From Phanerochaete sordida (taxonomy: Eukaryota; Basidiomycota; Agaricomycetes; Polyporales; Phanerochaetaceae), in contig BPQB01000061.1 of NCBI GenBank assembly GCA_019973155.2, positions 62,001 through 126,000 on the forward strand: a stretch of DNA of 64,000 nt, read 5' to 3'. Each line of letters begins with the position of its first letter. Within the stretch, counting starts at the first letter, position 1. Made by a program: the position numbers and the translations under genes. Under the pieces are notes generated by a model, which worked only from the letters and a program-made list of their open reading frames with translations, ran no database searches and had not been told where the DNA came from. Shown here piece by piece: positions 1-10,265 of the stretch.

Positions 1-1253
1 ACAGTTTCATATCGAGCAAGAAGTGTGGACTGCGCGAGTGCATGGGAGACAGACAGTGTGCGGAGGGCAGAATGGGACTTGAAAGCTGGACGCGGTCAGC
101 TCAAGGCGCAGTAAGACGACGTATCATTGGCTTACTGAAGAAGTCGTTGTAGATGCGTGGGTAGGCTATGAACGGCTTATACTGAGATAGAAGTTAGTAG
201 AGGCTCGCGCAGCTGCATACAGGACATACCTCATAATGACACTCCTCAATCTCCCATCGAGCTTCAGGTAGTGGCTTCTGCATAATCTCTGCGGATTCCA
301 CGTCTTCGAGGATACTCCGCTCCTGCGCTTCAGCGAGACCGAAGAAGACGACGACGCCATACGCGAAGAAGACGGCCTCCGCGAAGGTTTCGGGATCTGG
401 ATGCGGCGAACGTCTTGAGGGCATGGGTACGCTCGGCGACACAGGCGAGCGAATCCGCGGCGTGTCGACCTCGGGCTCTGGCTCACTCATAGCTCCTGTT
501 GCAGGAGGTGAAGTCGCTATGTAGCCGTTCATTTCCGCGGTATCGATCGAAGGTGTCGGTGCCGAAAAGTAGCCAGCCTCTTCTGCAGTCTCTTCGGTCT
601 CTGAGACGACCGTGAGGAGCGCATCCTCGACTTCAGTCGTAGGATTCTCTGCCGCCTGTGGGGGAGCGGAAGAGCGAATGTTGATACCGGGACCGTACCC
701 AGGGAGAAGAGGGTGGAAGTACGTCTGCAGATGCGCAAATGGGTTCAGGGAGATCCGGGCACCTCAGACAGAAGAACATACGCACGACGTACATCGCCTC
801 ATCAAACACCCTCGGCTGCGCGTTGTGCTCGCGCTTCAGGAAGCTTGCAAGCAGCTTCATCTTGAAGCCTTCCGCGACGCAGTACGCCGTCATGCGCTTA
901 TAGCCCGCCTTTTCGCGCTCCACCTTGCTCATACGCTCGCCCTCGCTCTTGATGTCGCGCACGCCGCGGTCGGTCTCGTACCCGTGCTGCAGCTCCTCAT
1001 CATCGTCCGCGAGCAGTGGCTTCGTCTGCGGCGCAGACGGGAGGAGCACGAGCTTTTGCGTCGTCTTGGACGTGCGCTGGGCCTTCGGCGCACCTGTGAC
1101 GGGGTTGATTGCTCCTGCACGCGGGAGGCCTCCCGAGAACGAAGGTCGTCGCGCTGGTACATTGCGGGACGAAGGGGTACCTGTGAGTGGTCGCTTCGGA
1201 CGTAAACGTGGAAGAGGCGTGGTCGATGTGCGGCTGGGCGTAGGTCTTGACAT
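1..1253 (-). CDS. RMD1/RMD8-family protein (DUF155), 3' part beyond the window
   Basis: Read leftward from an ATG at 1253; the C-terminus lies outside the window. The visible exons are about 1253-786, 724-230, 181-136 and 85-1. The N-terminal part is rich in Ser, Pro and Arg and looks disordered. It is followed by the conserved block RMTAYCVAEGFKMK, then FLKREH and PRVFDEAMYV, which I recognise from fungal DUF155 (RMD1/RMD8/RMND1-like) proteins. Exon 2 continues with PLLPGYGPGIN and then an acidic linker; later exons give YPRIYNDFF and SVSHALAQSTLLARYE, which are also typical of the family. Family members are membrane-anchored near the C-terminus; yeast relatives are needed for meiotic nuclear division and human RMND1 acts in mitochondrial translation. 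The role here is unknown. An open frame continues upstream of 1253 without an ATG, so an extra 5' exon cannot be excluded. Confidence 0.85.
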
Positions 1254-1591
1254 CTTGAGGAATTGTTCGAGGCTTGATATCAGAGCTCTGCTTGGCCACG
1301 CTCCCGACAAGTGGCAGCTACGGAGGTCTCTAAGAAAATTGAGAGATGTCGAGAAACTGGCTGAAGTGGTTCAAGGTTGCCCAAGCGGAGGTTGGGTCCG
1401 GCATCTCAGAGGTGCGATTTGATTGGCCACTGTTCTCACCGTGAGACGTCATACCGAATTGCGCCTCCGGACTGCGTATCGTCGATTTCCCAATATCAAT
1501 GTCAATTGCCGGCCTCTACGACGCGACAGATTATGTACATGATATTCTACTCTCTGGTGCTGATCTTCAAAGCCACCAAGCCTGGAGAAAT

Positions 1592-2543
1592 CTACACGAC
1601 CTGGCTCGTGGGAGCTGCTCTGGGTCCGAGTCGCCCTTCCTCGGCAGTCAGTTCCTGCATGAGCTCGCTTTGGCCCTTGTGACCGGACCACTTGGGTACG
1701 CCGTCATGGATCTCCATCACACTGCCGTCCGGGGTCGTCAGATAGAGTGCACAGTGGAGTTCGGCAGCGACTGACCGTTGAGAGTAAAATATATGAGCCG
1801 TGGGTTGGAAGTCGGGTGGTACCTTGCCGTCCTTGAATTTGAACGAACTGGGGTAGGCAAGGACTGTATTGCGACCCTCATCGAAGATGGGCGAGCGACA
1901 CTGGTCGCATGATACCTGATGTTATTGGGTAGGACCCTGTAGGTAGAAGGGAGTACTGGCACCGGAGACAAACCTTGCAAGGGACGTAGTGTTCATCGGA
2001 CCTTTTGGCGGTGCTGAAGAAGTGCAGGCTATTGTCTTCGTTCTTGGTCATCCTTACGGATGTCTTGGAAGGCGGTTACCGTGCAATCAATACCCGTTAG
2101 GAATTGCATACTGACCTTTGGGAAGATCACTGCCCATTGGAACGGCGCACCGTGGAGGTGCTGGCAGTGTCGGCAATGGCAGAGTTTCGCGTCGACAGGG
2201 TCTCCATGGAACTCGAAGACGATATTACCACACCAGCATTCGCTATTGGCCAGTGAGATGAACGTCCACTTCTGTCACACGACGATACTACTTGCCTGAC
2301 ATATTTCGGCGCGAACTCGTCGCTAGTCCAATTGTAGGGTGGCTTGTTCAGGAAGTCCCGCTCGGTGTCGCCACCCTGTTTGCTGGGAACAGGACCCGGC
2401 CAGTCAGTGTCAGGTATAGGTTTGGACTTGGACTTCGCAGGGTGGTCTTCTGGCGGTGGGTGCTGAGTGGACGAATGTTCATCCTCGCGCGAATCTAACT
2501 GTGGATGCGCGTTCGCCGTTACGCGACTGAGCTCGTGAGACAT
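1592..2543 (-). CDS. GFA / CENP-V-type zinc-binding domain protein
   Basis: Starts at the ATG at 2543. An N-terminal tail rich in Pro, Lys and Ser leads into a GFA-type fold of the kind first seen in glutathione-dependent formaldehyde-activating enzyme. Zinc-ligand cysteines are visible in ECWCGNI, in CHCRHC followed by LHGAPFQW, and in SCDQCRSP followed by FDEGRN; the end has HIFYSQR and the family pattern DGVPKWSGH. At least four exons are needed. The first intron (2243-2295) only joins the frame correctly with a GC donor (GCAAGT) and an AG acceptor. Fungal genomes carry many GFA-domain proteins whose substrates are mostly unknown, so a formaldehyde role should not be assumed. The gene is divergent from the DUF1295 gene. 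Domain call strong, function open. Confidence 0.9.
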
Positions 2544-2896
2544 CGATATGTGGGTACGGATTTATGTGCTCGAACGCTGCCAAAGCACGAAGGACGTTGT
2601 TTGCAGCTTACCTAGCTAAATGTAGAGCCTTGATTCTATGGCCGTTGTGGATGCCAGTGAGGGGGACTCACGCGAGAGGCTCATCTGACGTCACTTTCCC
2701 TTCCCCAGCCCCCGGCGCTCGTTTCTGAATCGAGAGTGTGCGCGTCGACGACGGTCCACGCAACTTCAACTTCAACCTCGACAACGACGACGACGTCGTC
2801 GTACATGTTGAGTACGAAGTCAGAGCAGGAGCCACCCGAGTACCACTCCAATAAGTAGTAGCAAGCGCAAGCGTGCAAAGCAAGCAGTCCGCAGAA
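2544..2896. promoter_or_regulatory. Divergent promoter region with CRE-type palindrome
   Basis: This 353-bp stretch separates the start codons of the leftward GFA gene and the rightward DUF1295 gene, so it should hold both promoters. It contains a perfect TGACGTCA palindrome at 2686-2693, the classical binding site of CREB/ATF-type bZIP factors. A second perfect 16-bp palindrome (ACGACGACGTCGTCGT) lies at 2787-2802. No clear TATA box is visible on either side. Binding is inferred from sequence only. Confidence 0.4.
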
Positions 2897-4860
2897 ATGC
2901 CGCCTGTTCTCTCGCGACTCATCCCAGTTCTCACGAGCGCATATACCCTGCAAGCAGGTTGGTCGAGGTCGCGTTTTACCGACCATCCACTAATCTCGAT
3001 GCGTGTTACACAGCATTTGCCCTTTACTTCGTCCCAACAGCCAATGAGAAGTATTATGACCTCGCAGGCGCACTGGGCTTCTTGTCCACCACGTTTGTGT
3101 CCCTGTACTATCCGTCCCTGAAGGCGAAGTTTTGGGACGGCACATCCACTGTGGCCATTCCAGCACTCGCCACGTTTGCTCCGAGGCAGCTAGTCGCGAC
3201 GGCTGCCCTGACCATGTGGAGCGCACGCCTCGGTACATTCCTGGCCATGGTCAGTCATGGTCTGGAGGACAGAACCGGGGTGTATGCGGCGTGTTTAATC
3301 TAACCTCGTCTGACAGAGAGCACTGAACGCAGGCGGCGACTCTCGTTTCGACGAAGTGAAGCACCAACCTGCCAAGTTCACTGCGTTCTGGATGGCACAG
3401 GGTGCGTCCCCTCGGACCTTTTGCGATGCTACGTCCTCTTGACTTGTTGGAAACAGCGACTTGGGTGTTCCTAGTAGGCCTGCCTGTCTATCTGGTATGC
3501 ACAGAAGTCTCCCGGCCTTTCATATAGCCTGACTGGGACGTAGGTTAACACCATCCCCCCTGCGGCGCACCCACCTTTCGGTGTTCGGGATTATCTTTCA
3601 GTCTCAATCTTTGCCGCGAGCTGGCTCCTAGAGATCGGTGAGCCCACAGACCTGCCTTGGTGCTTCGCGTGCGGAGAAGATCCTATCTGCACGTTGCTCC
3701 TTCCCTGCCGCAGTCTCTATGCCTTGCCCTTTAAGCTCATATTACGACTCCTTCTCCCTCGACTATCCGCGCTTCATATCTGATATGCACCCTGTGCGCC
3801 TCGACAGTTGCTGATCACCAGAAGACTGCCTGGCGGCGCGCTAAGGACAAGAAGCAACACGACGAGCAGTTCATTAGTAGCGGCCTGTGGAGCATGAGCC
3901 GTCACCCTAAGTACGTCAGCTCAAAAACGTTCACGGACCTTCTCGTGGTCGTCTCCGCGATTTTCAAAATCCACTTCTGATATGCAGCTAGCGGTGCTCA
4001 GCAAGAGTCACCCGCGCGGCAGCTGCCTTTAATCCCCGTGTTCTTCGTTTGCGCTGACGCTTTAAGTGCAGTTACGTCGGTGAAGTGAGCCTATGGGTGG
4101 GCATATGGGCGTTGTGCTCGACGTCTTTGACCGCGCCTTATGTCCCCCGCTTCACTTGGCTCTTTGCCGGCGTGTCCCCCCTCATGACCTATTTTCTACT
4201 GAGGAAGGTTTCGGGAGTCCCACCATTGGAGGTATGTCCCCACTCTGTTTGTCATTGGCCTTCTACTTTTGTTGTTATTGCCGGCGATCCGGACGCAATG
4301 CTTCCAGGTGGCACCGCTTTGCGTTCCGACGGTGTCTCTTTGGGACGCTGCTGACTGGGCTTCGAAGCCATTCTCGTGCCTCAGGTGATCCTGCCCGCGA
4401 AGCCGGATGAGCCTGCGAACGATATGGGCGCTGGCCATGTTCTCGGCCCTTTTCTGTTTGCCTGCCCATCTCATCTATCCTTTTCTACTTCTCTTGCGTG
4501 GGAATTGGAATTTTGGCAAAGCTTATGAAAGCCGCTGCGCTGCATGCTAACCCGGACATTCCACCTCTCAGAGAGCTGGCGACAAAAAGTTTGCCGGCCC
4601 AAAATGGGATCATTACAAGCGGTAAGTGGCATCCCATGCGGGTCACCGCGCGTCACTCATAGCATTCTCACCCTTGCCCTGCCGCTGTCTGCGCGAACCT
4701 GCACGGTGCAACGCTCATCACAACACCCTCCGCCCACCCGTGCACACTCTGCCGTAATCAATGCGATGACGGCGCGACATGCATGGCGTTATCGTGGCAT
4801 CGCGGCGTCGGTCACAGAACTGTCCCGATTTTCTGGCCCTGGGATCGCAGGATGTCTTGA
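2897..4860 (+). CDS. DUF1295 membrane protein (steroid 5-alpha-reductase / ICMT-like)
   Basis: Starts at the ATG at 2897 (MPPVLSRLIPVL) and can be followed through about nine exons to the TGA at 4858-4860; the last exon reads TVPIFWPWDRRMS. Hydrophobic segments are visible throughout. The signature of the DUF1295 / isoprenylcysteine methyltransferase-like superfamily is clear: LWSMSRHPNYVGEVSLWVG, followed by LLRKVSGVPPLE and a C-terminal GDKKFAGPKWDHYKR. Members are polytopic membrane enzymes, probably reductases or methyltransferases acting on lipid substrates; the exact reaction is unknown. One intron of about 170 nt (near 3636-3807) and one of about 340 nt (near 4232-4570) are long for this gene-dense region. 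The second keeps phase 0 and joins PPLE to RAGDKKF as expected for the family, but its length leaves room for a missed exon. Confidence 0.88.
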
Positions 4861-5001
4861 ACGTGGCACGCTCGATCAACTGTACAGTAGGCTTTCTTGT
4901 CGAGTCCATGTTTATGTATTCCGCGTAAAATTACGCTGAGCAAATCGTCTGAGCCGCTCGCCAGAGCACCTCAGAATGCCTGACGGAACCTCAGTTATCA
5001 T

Positions 5002-5085
5002 GGGCGTTTGGCGCAGTGGTAGCGCGCTCGCTTTGCACGATCACGTGGTTGCGAAAGGCCAAGGGTTCAAACCCCTTAACGTCCA
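5002..5085 (+). tRNA. tRNA-Ala (anticodon TGC), with a 12-nt intron
   Basis: A full cloverleaf folds by eye. Acceptor stem 5002-5008 pairs with 5078-5084 and contains the G3:U70 wobble that identifies alanine tRNAs; 5085 is the discriminator A. The D arm is GCGC (5011-5014) with GCGC (5022-5025). The anticodon stem CTCGC (5027-5031) pairs with 5051-5055, with one mismatch at its base. The anticodon TGC is at 5034-5036. An intron at 5038-5049 follows position 37, the usual place for eukaryotic tRNA introns. The T arm AAGGG/CCCTT is perfect. Internal A-box (TGGCGCAGTGG) and B-box (GGTTCAAACC) are both present. No CCA is encoded, as expected. Confidence 0.94.
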
Positions 5086-5092
5086 GTGACTC

Positions 5093-5096
5093 TTTT
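5093..5096 (+). terminator. RNA polymerase III terminator of the tRNA gene
   Basis: A TTTT run begins eight bases after the tRNA end, and a second T-rich stretch follows near 5100-5110. This is the standard Pol III stop signal. Confidence 0.75.
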
Positions 5097-5488
5097 GCTA
5101 TTTCTTTTTGCTATCTGTGAATGCCCAGGATTTCGTACCGAGGATGGACGCGGCGGTGCCTGGAGGACGGAGAGTGCAGATGCAGAGAAGCTGTCTTGGA
5201 AGGGACGAGGCACGAGGCTGTAAATCACCGTGAGCCAAGTTCTAGCCTGTTTGATTGATGAATTCTGGAGAGCGTACCCACCGATCTGAACTCAGTTTTT
5301 ACGTTGGCATGCTAGGCGCGTTATGACAGAGATAGCGAGCCTATGGTCAACATGTCAATTACCCGACAGCTTGGTGCGCTACGCCAGAGCCCATATAAAG
5401 CCACTATGGCATCCACTACAGTCCATCTGCCAGCCAGCATCGACCCCTCTGCCAGTGAGGTATCGCGCGCACAAGAGCTCCCTAGACA
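5097..5488 (+). promoter_or_regulatory. Intergenic stretch with TATA box of the thioredoxin-like gene
   Basis: No gene is seen between the tRNA and the start at 5489. A TATAAA at 5394-5399 lies about 90 bp upstream of the start codon and is the likely core promoter. Open frames that cross this region do not match any family. Confidence 0.5.
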
Positions 5489-6594
5489 ATGCCCCCATCT
5501 CCTACATCGCCGCACGCGAGCACGCCCCAAGAGCACGCCGCCGTGCAAGACTACCGGGCGAACATCTGGAACCCGTTCCAGAACTACTACGAAGACAAGT
5601 GGAGCCAAGGTCAGTCCCCGCGTCGAGGCCCAGCCATGCCAGCCGGCCAGCTGACCCCTGCGCGCTGCAGCACGGTGGGACGCAGCAATCCGTAAGTGGC
5701 CGCCGCCGCCGCCCGTGCTCCTGGTTCCTGGCACTCATCACCCCGTGTTTTCTGCAGGCGACTACAAGCGGCGGCACGACGCAGGCGTGCTCGAGGCCCT
5801 GCGCGCGAAAAAGGTGCTGCCGCCGTGGGACGTGCTCGAGGACCAGCTGAAGAAGGGCCCGCCGCCGTTCCTGCGCCCGGGCTGGACGAGCCCGCTCGTC
5901 GGACGCCCGCTCGACCTGCGGTGGCTCGACCAGAACGCGTTCGTGCAGATCCGGGGCACAATGGACGACTGGAAGGCGTTCAAGATCGTTCTGATCGAAT
6001 TCTGGGCAACGTCAGTCCGCGCCCTTCATTGTCCTCTCGTGCGATGCCGTACAGCTGCTCACCCGCGTCGTGATGTGTGCACAGGTGGTGCCGGGTGAGC
6101 GTTGTTTTCCCTGATCCCCGCCCGGCGCAATGCTGATTAGTGCACTTACCGCAGCCCTGCCATAACGTGTTCCCGCATCTTTCTCACCTCGCGAACAACG
6201 AGCCGCGGGTGAAGGTCATTACCTTCGCTGACGAAGGGATCTTCAACGGAACGCCCACAGACGTCGCTGCCCTCAAGCGATTTGTCTTCGCAAGGGGCGA
6301 CATGAACTACCCCATTTTTATTGACACCAATCACGTCGCCTACAACGGTATGTCACCGCTTTCCGTGCTCAGGCAGCAATGCTGAGCATACGCCAGCCCT
6401 CTTCAAGCCTGGACAAAACTTCTCAGTGCCGCTCGGTTAGTTGTAGTCGCTCGTGATCCACGAGACAGCTCACCCTCTGATCCGACTCTCCCGTAGTATT
6501 CATTATCACAACCCATGATAGGAAGGTTCATTGGGTAGGAAACGGCGAGGAGCTCGATGCTCCTCTTGCCGTCGCCCTAGCATCCTTGCGCTGA
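5489..6594 (+). CDS. Thioredoxin-fold protein (TlpA / thioredoxin-like)
   Basis: Starts at the ATG at 5489 (MPPSPTSPHAST). Exons are about 5489-5610, 5758-6010, 6085-6094, 6155-6346 and two short ones, ending at the TGA at 6592-6594. After an N-terminal region of about 100 residues (with IWNPFQNYYEDKW) comes the thioredoxin core: KIVLIEFWAT, then WCRPCHNVFPHLSHLA, VKVITFADEG, the cis-proline-type turn NFSVPLVFIIT, and DRKVHWVGNGEELD. WCRPC is a redox-active CxxC. It is only restored if a 10-nt exon (6085-6094) is included, so the two active-site cysteines lie on different exons. The likely role is disulfide or peroxide redox chemistry; no signal peptide is obvious. The partner is unknown. Fold call strong, exact enzyme open. 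Confidence 0.88.
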
Positions 6595-6760
6595 GCGCAT
6601 GTCCCGCGACGCCCTGTTCAGAGTGCTCTCCGTCTCGCCGCTTGGAAAGCTCCTCCCCGCTGTATCACTAACGTGTCATTGTCCTGATGTATGTACACAA
6701 TTAGCCTGTATATGTGAGATTCTACGTACAATAGAATGTCTCCCTGTCTTCTCGCCGTCC

Positions 6761-9700
6761 CTAAAACACGTCCCTCCGTAGATTTCGCTCGAACCGCCTC
6801 AAGTGCGCGCGCCATTCCGCCTGCGTCCGCTCCCGCTTTTTGCGCAGCCAGATCGCGCGCAGGAGCCGGACAATCTTCTCGCGGCTGTCGGTAAAGTTCG
6901 CCTGCCGAGGGTGCGCTCAGCCACACCGCAAACACGTTGCACGCAGGCACGCACCTCCGCGACGTCGAGGAGCGCCTGGCTCTCCGCCGGCGCCACCTCG
7001 CGCCGCCAGGTCGACACGACGAACGGGTCGAAGCCGGGCACCCGCGCCTCGTTCGGCGCAAGCGGGATGTACACGATGCCGATGCCGTCGCGCCGCAGCA
7101 GCGCGTCCTCGTCGAGGTCGTCCAGGCGCGCCGAGTCCGCCTCGTTCGACTCGGACGAGCCGATCCAGACTTCGCACGAGCGCAGCGGGTACTCGCGCGG
7201 CGCGCTCTCGTCGTCTGTGCACCCGCGGGCGGTAAGCGGACGCGCGCGCCACGAGTTTGGCGGAGCACTCACGGTCGGGTATGCCGCGCTCGTCGGTCGA
7301 ACTCTGGCGGTGTGTTTGCTCGGCGAGCGCGGACTCTTGGCTTTCGGCCAGCTTTCGACTCGCCGCGCGGGCCTCCTCGTCACCGTCCGCCGGGTCCACT
7401 CCCTCGCCATTGTCCTGCGCATGCAGCTGAGAAGGGAGGACCTCGGCAGGCCAGCTGGCGCCTCGAGGCCAGGTACGCAGGCCCCTTCGCGCGGCGAGCT
7501 CTAAGTCACAGGTTAGCCTCAACAGCGAACTCGACGATCTGACAGCGGCTTGCCTTCGGCTCGAGTGAACCATAAGTCCTGCGCGGAAAACACCCAACAT
7601 CAGTCCGATGCCGTGTTTATTGTGATGGCAGGGTCCCACCTGTGAGTCCGCGCTCGCGTCTAGGGCGATTATGCAGTCGACGTTCCTCCTGAGAAGAGGA
7701 TAGTAGGGTATGTTCAGTTCCGCTAGACAAATTGCAGTGGTTAACAAAAGGCCCAATTGAGAGCTCCCACAGCTGTCCCGTTACCTCCTGCGTCCTAAGG
7801 GGGAGATTAGCGAGGCTTCCAGCGGGCACAAATTTGACTGCTTGCCATGAAGGTCATATACTCTCTATCGGCGAGATCCGATGGGCTTCCGCTGCGTAGT
7901 TGTCCGTGCAGTCCTCTTAAGAAGTTCGGTACCTATAGCGGGCGGTGATACCGTTAGGACGGCCCATATTGAATCACACGGATCCGCGCCTACCTGATCA
8001 GGCAACACGGGGTGTATAAGCCCTAGATCCCTCTCGTTCTCAGAGACGATCTCCAAGAGCCAATTGTACAGCTGCGACGGGAAGAGTTCGAGGGTGGGTT
8101 GGATTTCTCGGAAGTAGAGCTGACGTCGAGAAAACTGGTGAGTAACGCGCAGGGTCCGCTCCCGCGATAGATGAGATGCCAGTACCTTCAACGAGGCACA
8201 AAACGCGGAGCCGAATATACTGGGCGCGCCGTTAATACACATCCATGCCGGCGTAGACAGCCCGACAGCTCACCCTGCCAGAATTGTAAAACCAAGTTCA
8301 GGCTGTAGACGGCTTCGTATAAGCGGATATCAGCACGTAGGTGAAAGGGGGCACGCACCCGCCGCTCCAGGTTTCTACCGTTATAAAATTCACGACCAAA
8401 GGCCCATGAGGGTATCCATGCTTAAGCCTGGTTGAGTCATTGGCTCCGAGTGTGCGTCGAGGGAGACTGCTCACCTCCGATTTCGTCGCAGCCTACTTCA
8501 TAAGGCGTAAACTCATACCAGAAGAATCTCGAGGTGATGTCAGACAAGCGGGCCTGGGCCTGGTCTAGTTCATCCGCGCGCTTCGAATCGATGTCCACTG
8601 TCTTCTCCGACTGCAGGTCGCGGATGGCCTGGATAGCAACCGGGGGAATCGCTGCACATATAACCGAATGGAGACATAGATATCGGCGATTTCGAAGACA
8701 GAGCTTACCGTGCTGAATAGCCGTAAATATGGGCATTGGAAGCTGCCCACGGTCCACGCCCTTGCGCATGAGATGCATGGAGAGTTGCTGCGGGTCCAGC
8801 CGACTGAGATCTGACGGAACGAGGATTCTTGAACCCAGTAGCGTTCCGTACACATCAACCAATGAGATCGTGCCCTTTGGGCCGGCAGCTTTACGAAGCA
8901 AGCTATACTGTAAGTTGAACGTTTGAGCCAATTATGCTGGTATCGGCCGACACGATACTTACCAGTAGGTACTACACATGGACAGTCAGATTATCTGCCC
9001 ACGACTGCCGGTAGCCCCTCAAGGACGCACCTTATTAGTAGGCGGATTGATCAGTGCGTCCAGGGTATCCATGTCCAAGTAGCTTGTTTGTATGCGATCC
9101 TTCAGATGCCGAGCAGCGTCATGTGGCAAGTGCGAGCCTGAAACTCCGGAGTGCATGACACCTAGAGCCCAGCAGCTCCCTAACGGAGACAATGAGTCAG
9201 CGTTTGTCGTTGTGCCTGTACCGGATGCTTTACCTGACACTCCTGCAGTATATGTGACACAATCTAGTATCCCCGTGGTCTTCGCCCCACACAGTGACCC
9301 GACCGTGTTCAGCATAGCGCGGAAACCTGCGTATACTGAGCAAATCTCCGGGAGATCTCGAAGGCCAGCTCACCTCCCCCGGAGCCGGCAATGGCTACGA
9401 CTGGCAGATCGCGTTCGTCGACTTCATCATCCGGGACCCCCATGAGCTGAGCGAAGTATGTCCTCATGGCACGCTGTCGCTCAGCAACGAAAGCGCGCTC
9501 CGCCAGACACAAATCTTCTCCCAGTCTGACCTCTGCGTCCCACTCGATCTCTGGATATACGCGGGGGTCTGGAGGGGTGTCCACAACCTCGGAATACAAA
9601 GAGCCAGGGCCAAGGCTAAGCTCTTCAAAGAAAATCGAAAGGCGGGTGCGAATAGCGGAGAAGTCCAGAGCGACTGGCCATGACCATTCGGACATTGCGG

Positions 9701-10265
9701 CGGTCAGCGCTGTTGCAGACCAGGCAGACCTCAGCATGTCGAGGCCATGCCAAGGTTTCTAGCAAGACGTTAGTCTATGCGTGGGCGAGATAGGTGATAG
9801 TTGGGCGTACGAGCTGTACGATACATCAGTCTAGCTGGAAGAAAGGAGCAGAGACGGGCTTACCCATCTGTTTTCCGTCTGGATCGAGGGTTCAGCTTGC
9901 TCGGCCGCTGATTCTCCGACCTAGGGGTAGACGAATAAAATCAACTGAGGTTCGTGGGGGAGTTTAGAATCCGCGTACGTAGTCAGACTTGAGCCTAGGC
10001 ATATCGTCCGCATATATGTGACTTTTGAACCCATGGACGAAGGCGCTGCTCGTGGCACCGCCCAAGAGCAGCCATCTGAGCCAACCTGCCACACATATCA
10101 ACATCGCGCATAGATCCATGCTATGGTCTCCGACTCACCCAACTCAAGTCGTTCGCGCTCTCCGTGCGTTCCGTGTATCCGCTCGGGGCTCGCCGTCGTC
10201 TTGAACTGCCGCACATGCGGCCCAACCGCGCCGGCGCGCACGAGCATCCGCAGTGCACCACGCAT
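6761..10265 (-). CDS. Cytosolic phospholipase A2-like lipase, possibly mitochondrial
   Basis: Read leftward from the ATG at 10265 to the TAG at 6761-6763 through many short exons; roughly 700 residues. The first exon is Arg-rich with few acids (MRGALRMLVRAGAVG) and is followed by a hydrophobic run (WLLLGGATSSAFVHGF), suggesting a mitochondrial presequence and a membrane anchor. The PLA2c catalytic domain follows: VVAIAGSGGG (oxyanion loop), YTAGVSGSCWALG with the nucleophile Ser in GVSGS, AWIPSWAFGREF, and MTFMDAGAELNIPYYPLLR with the catalytic Asp. The GVSGS motif is split by an intron. The Asp-Ala-Gly sits on a 10-nt exon (7785-7794) preceded by a GC-AG intron (7795-7845). The C-terminus is basic (AIWLRKKRERTQAEW). 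Family enzymes hydrolyse glycerophospholipids or lysophospholipids. No C2 domain is visible, so calcium-dependent membrane binding of the vertebrate type is not expected. Confidence 0.93.

Noticed and set aside
2127..2298. Read-through of the first GFA exon without splicing
   Set aside because: The unspliced frame loses the first zinc-ligand cysteines; splicing 2243-2295 restores ECWCGN and the rest of the domain.
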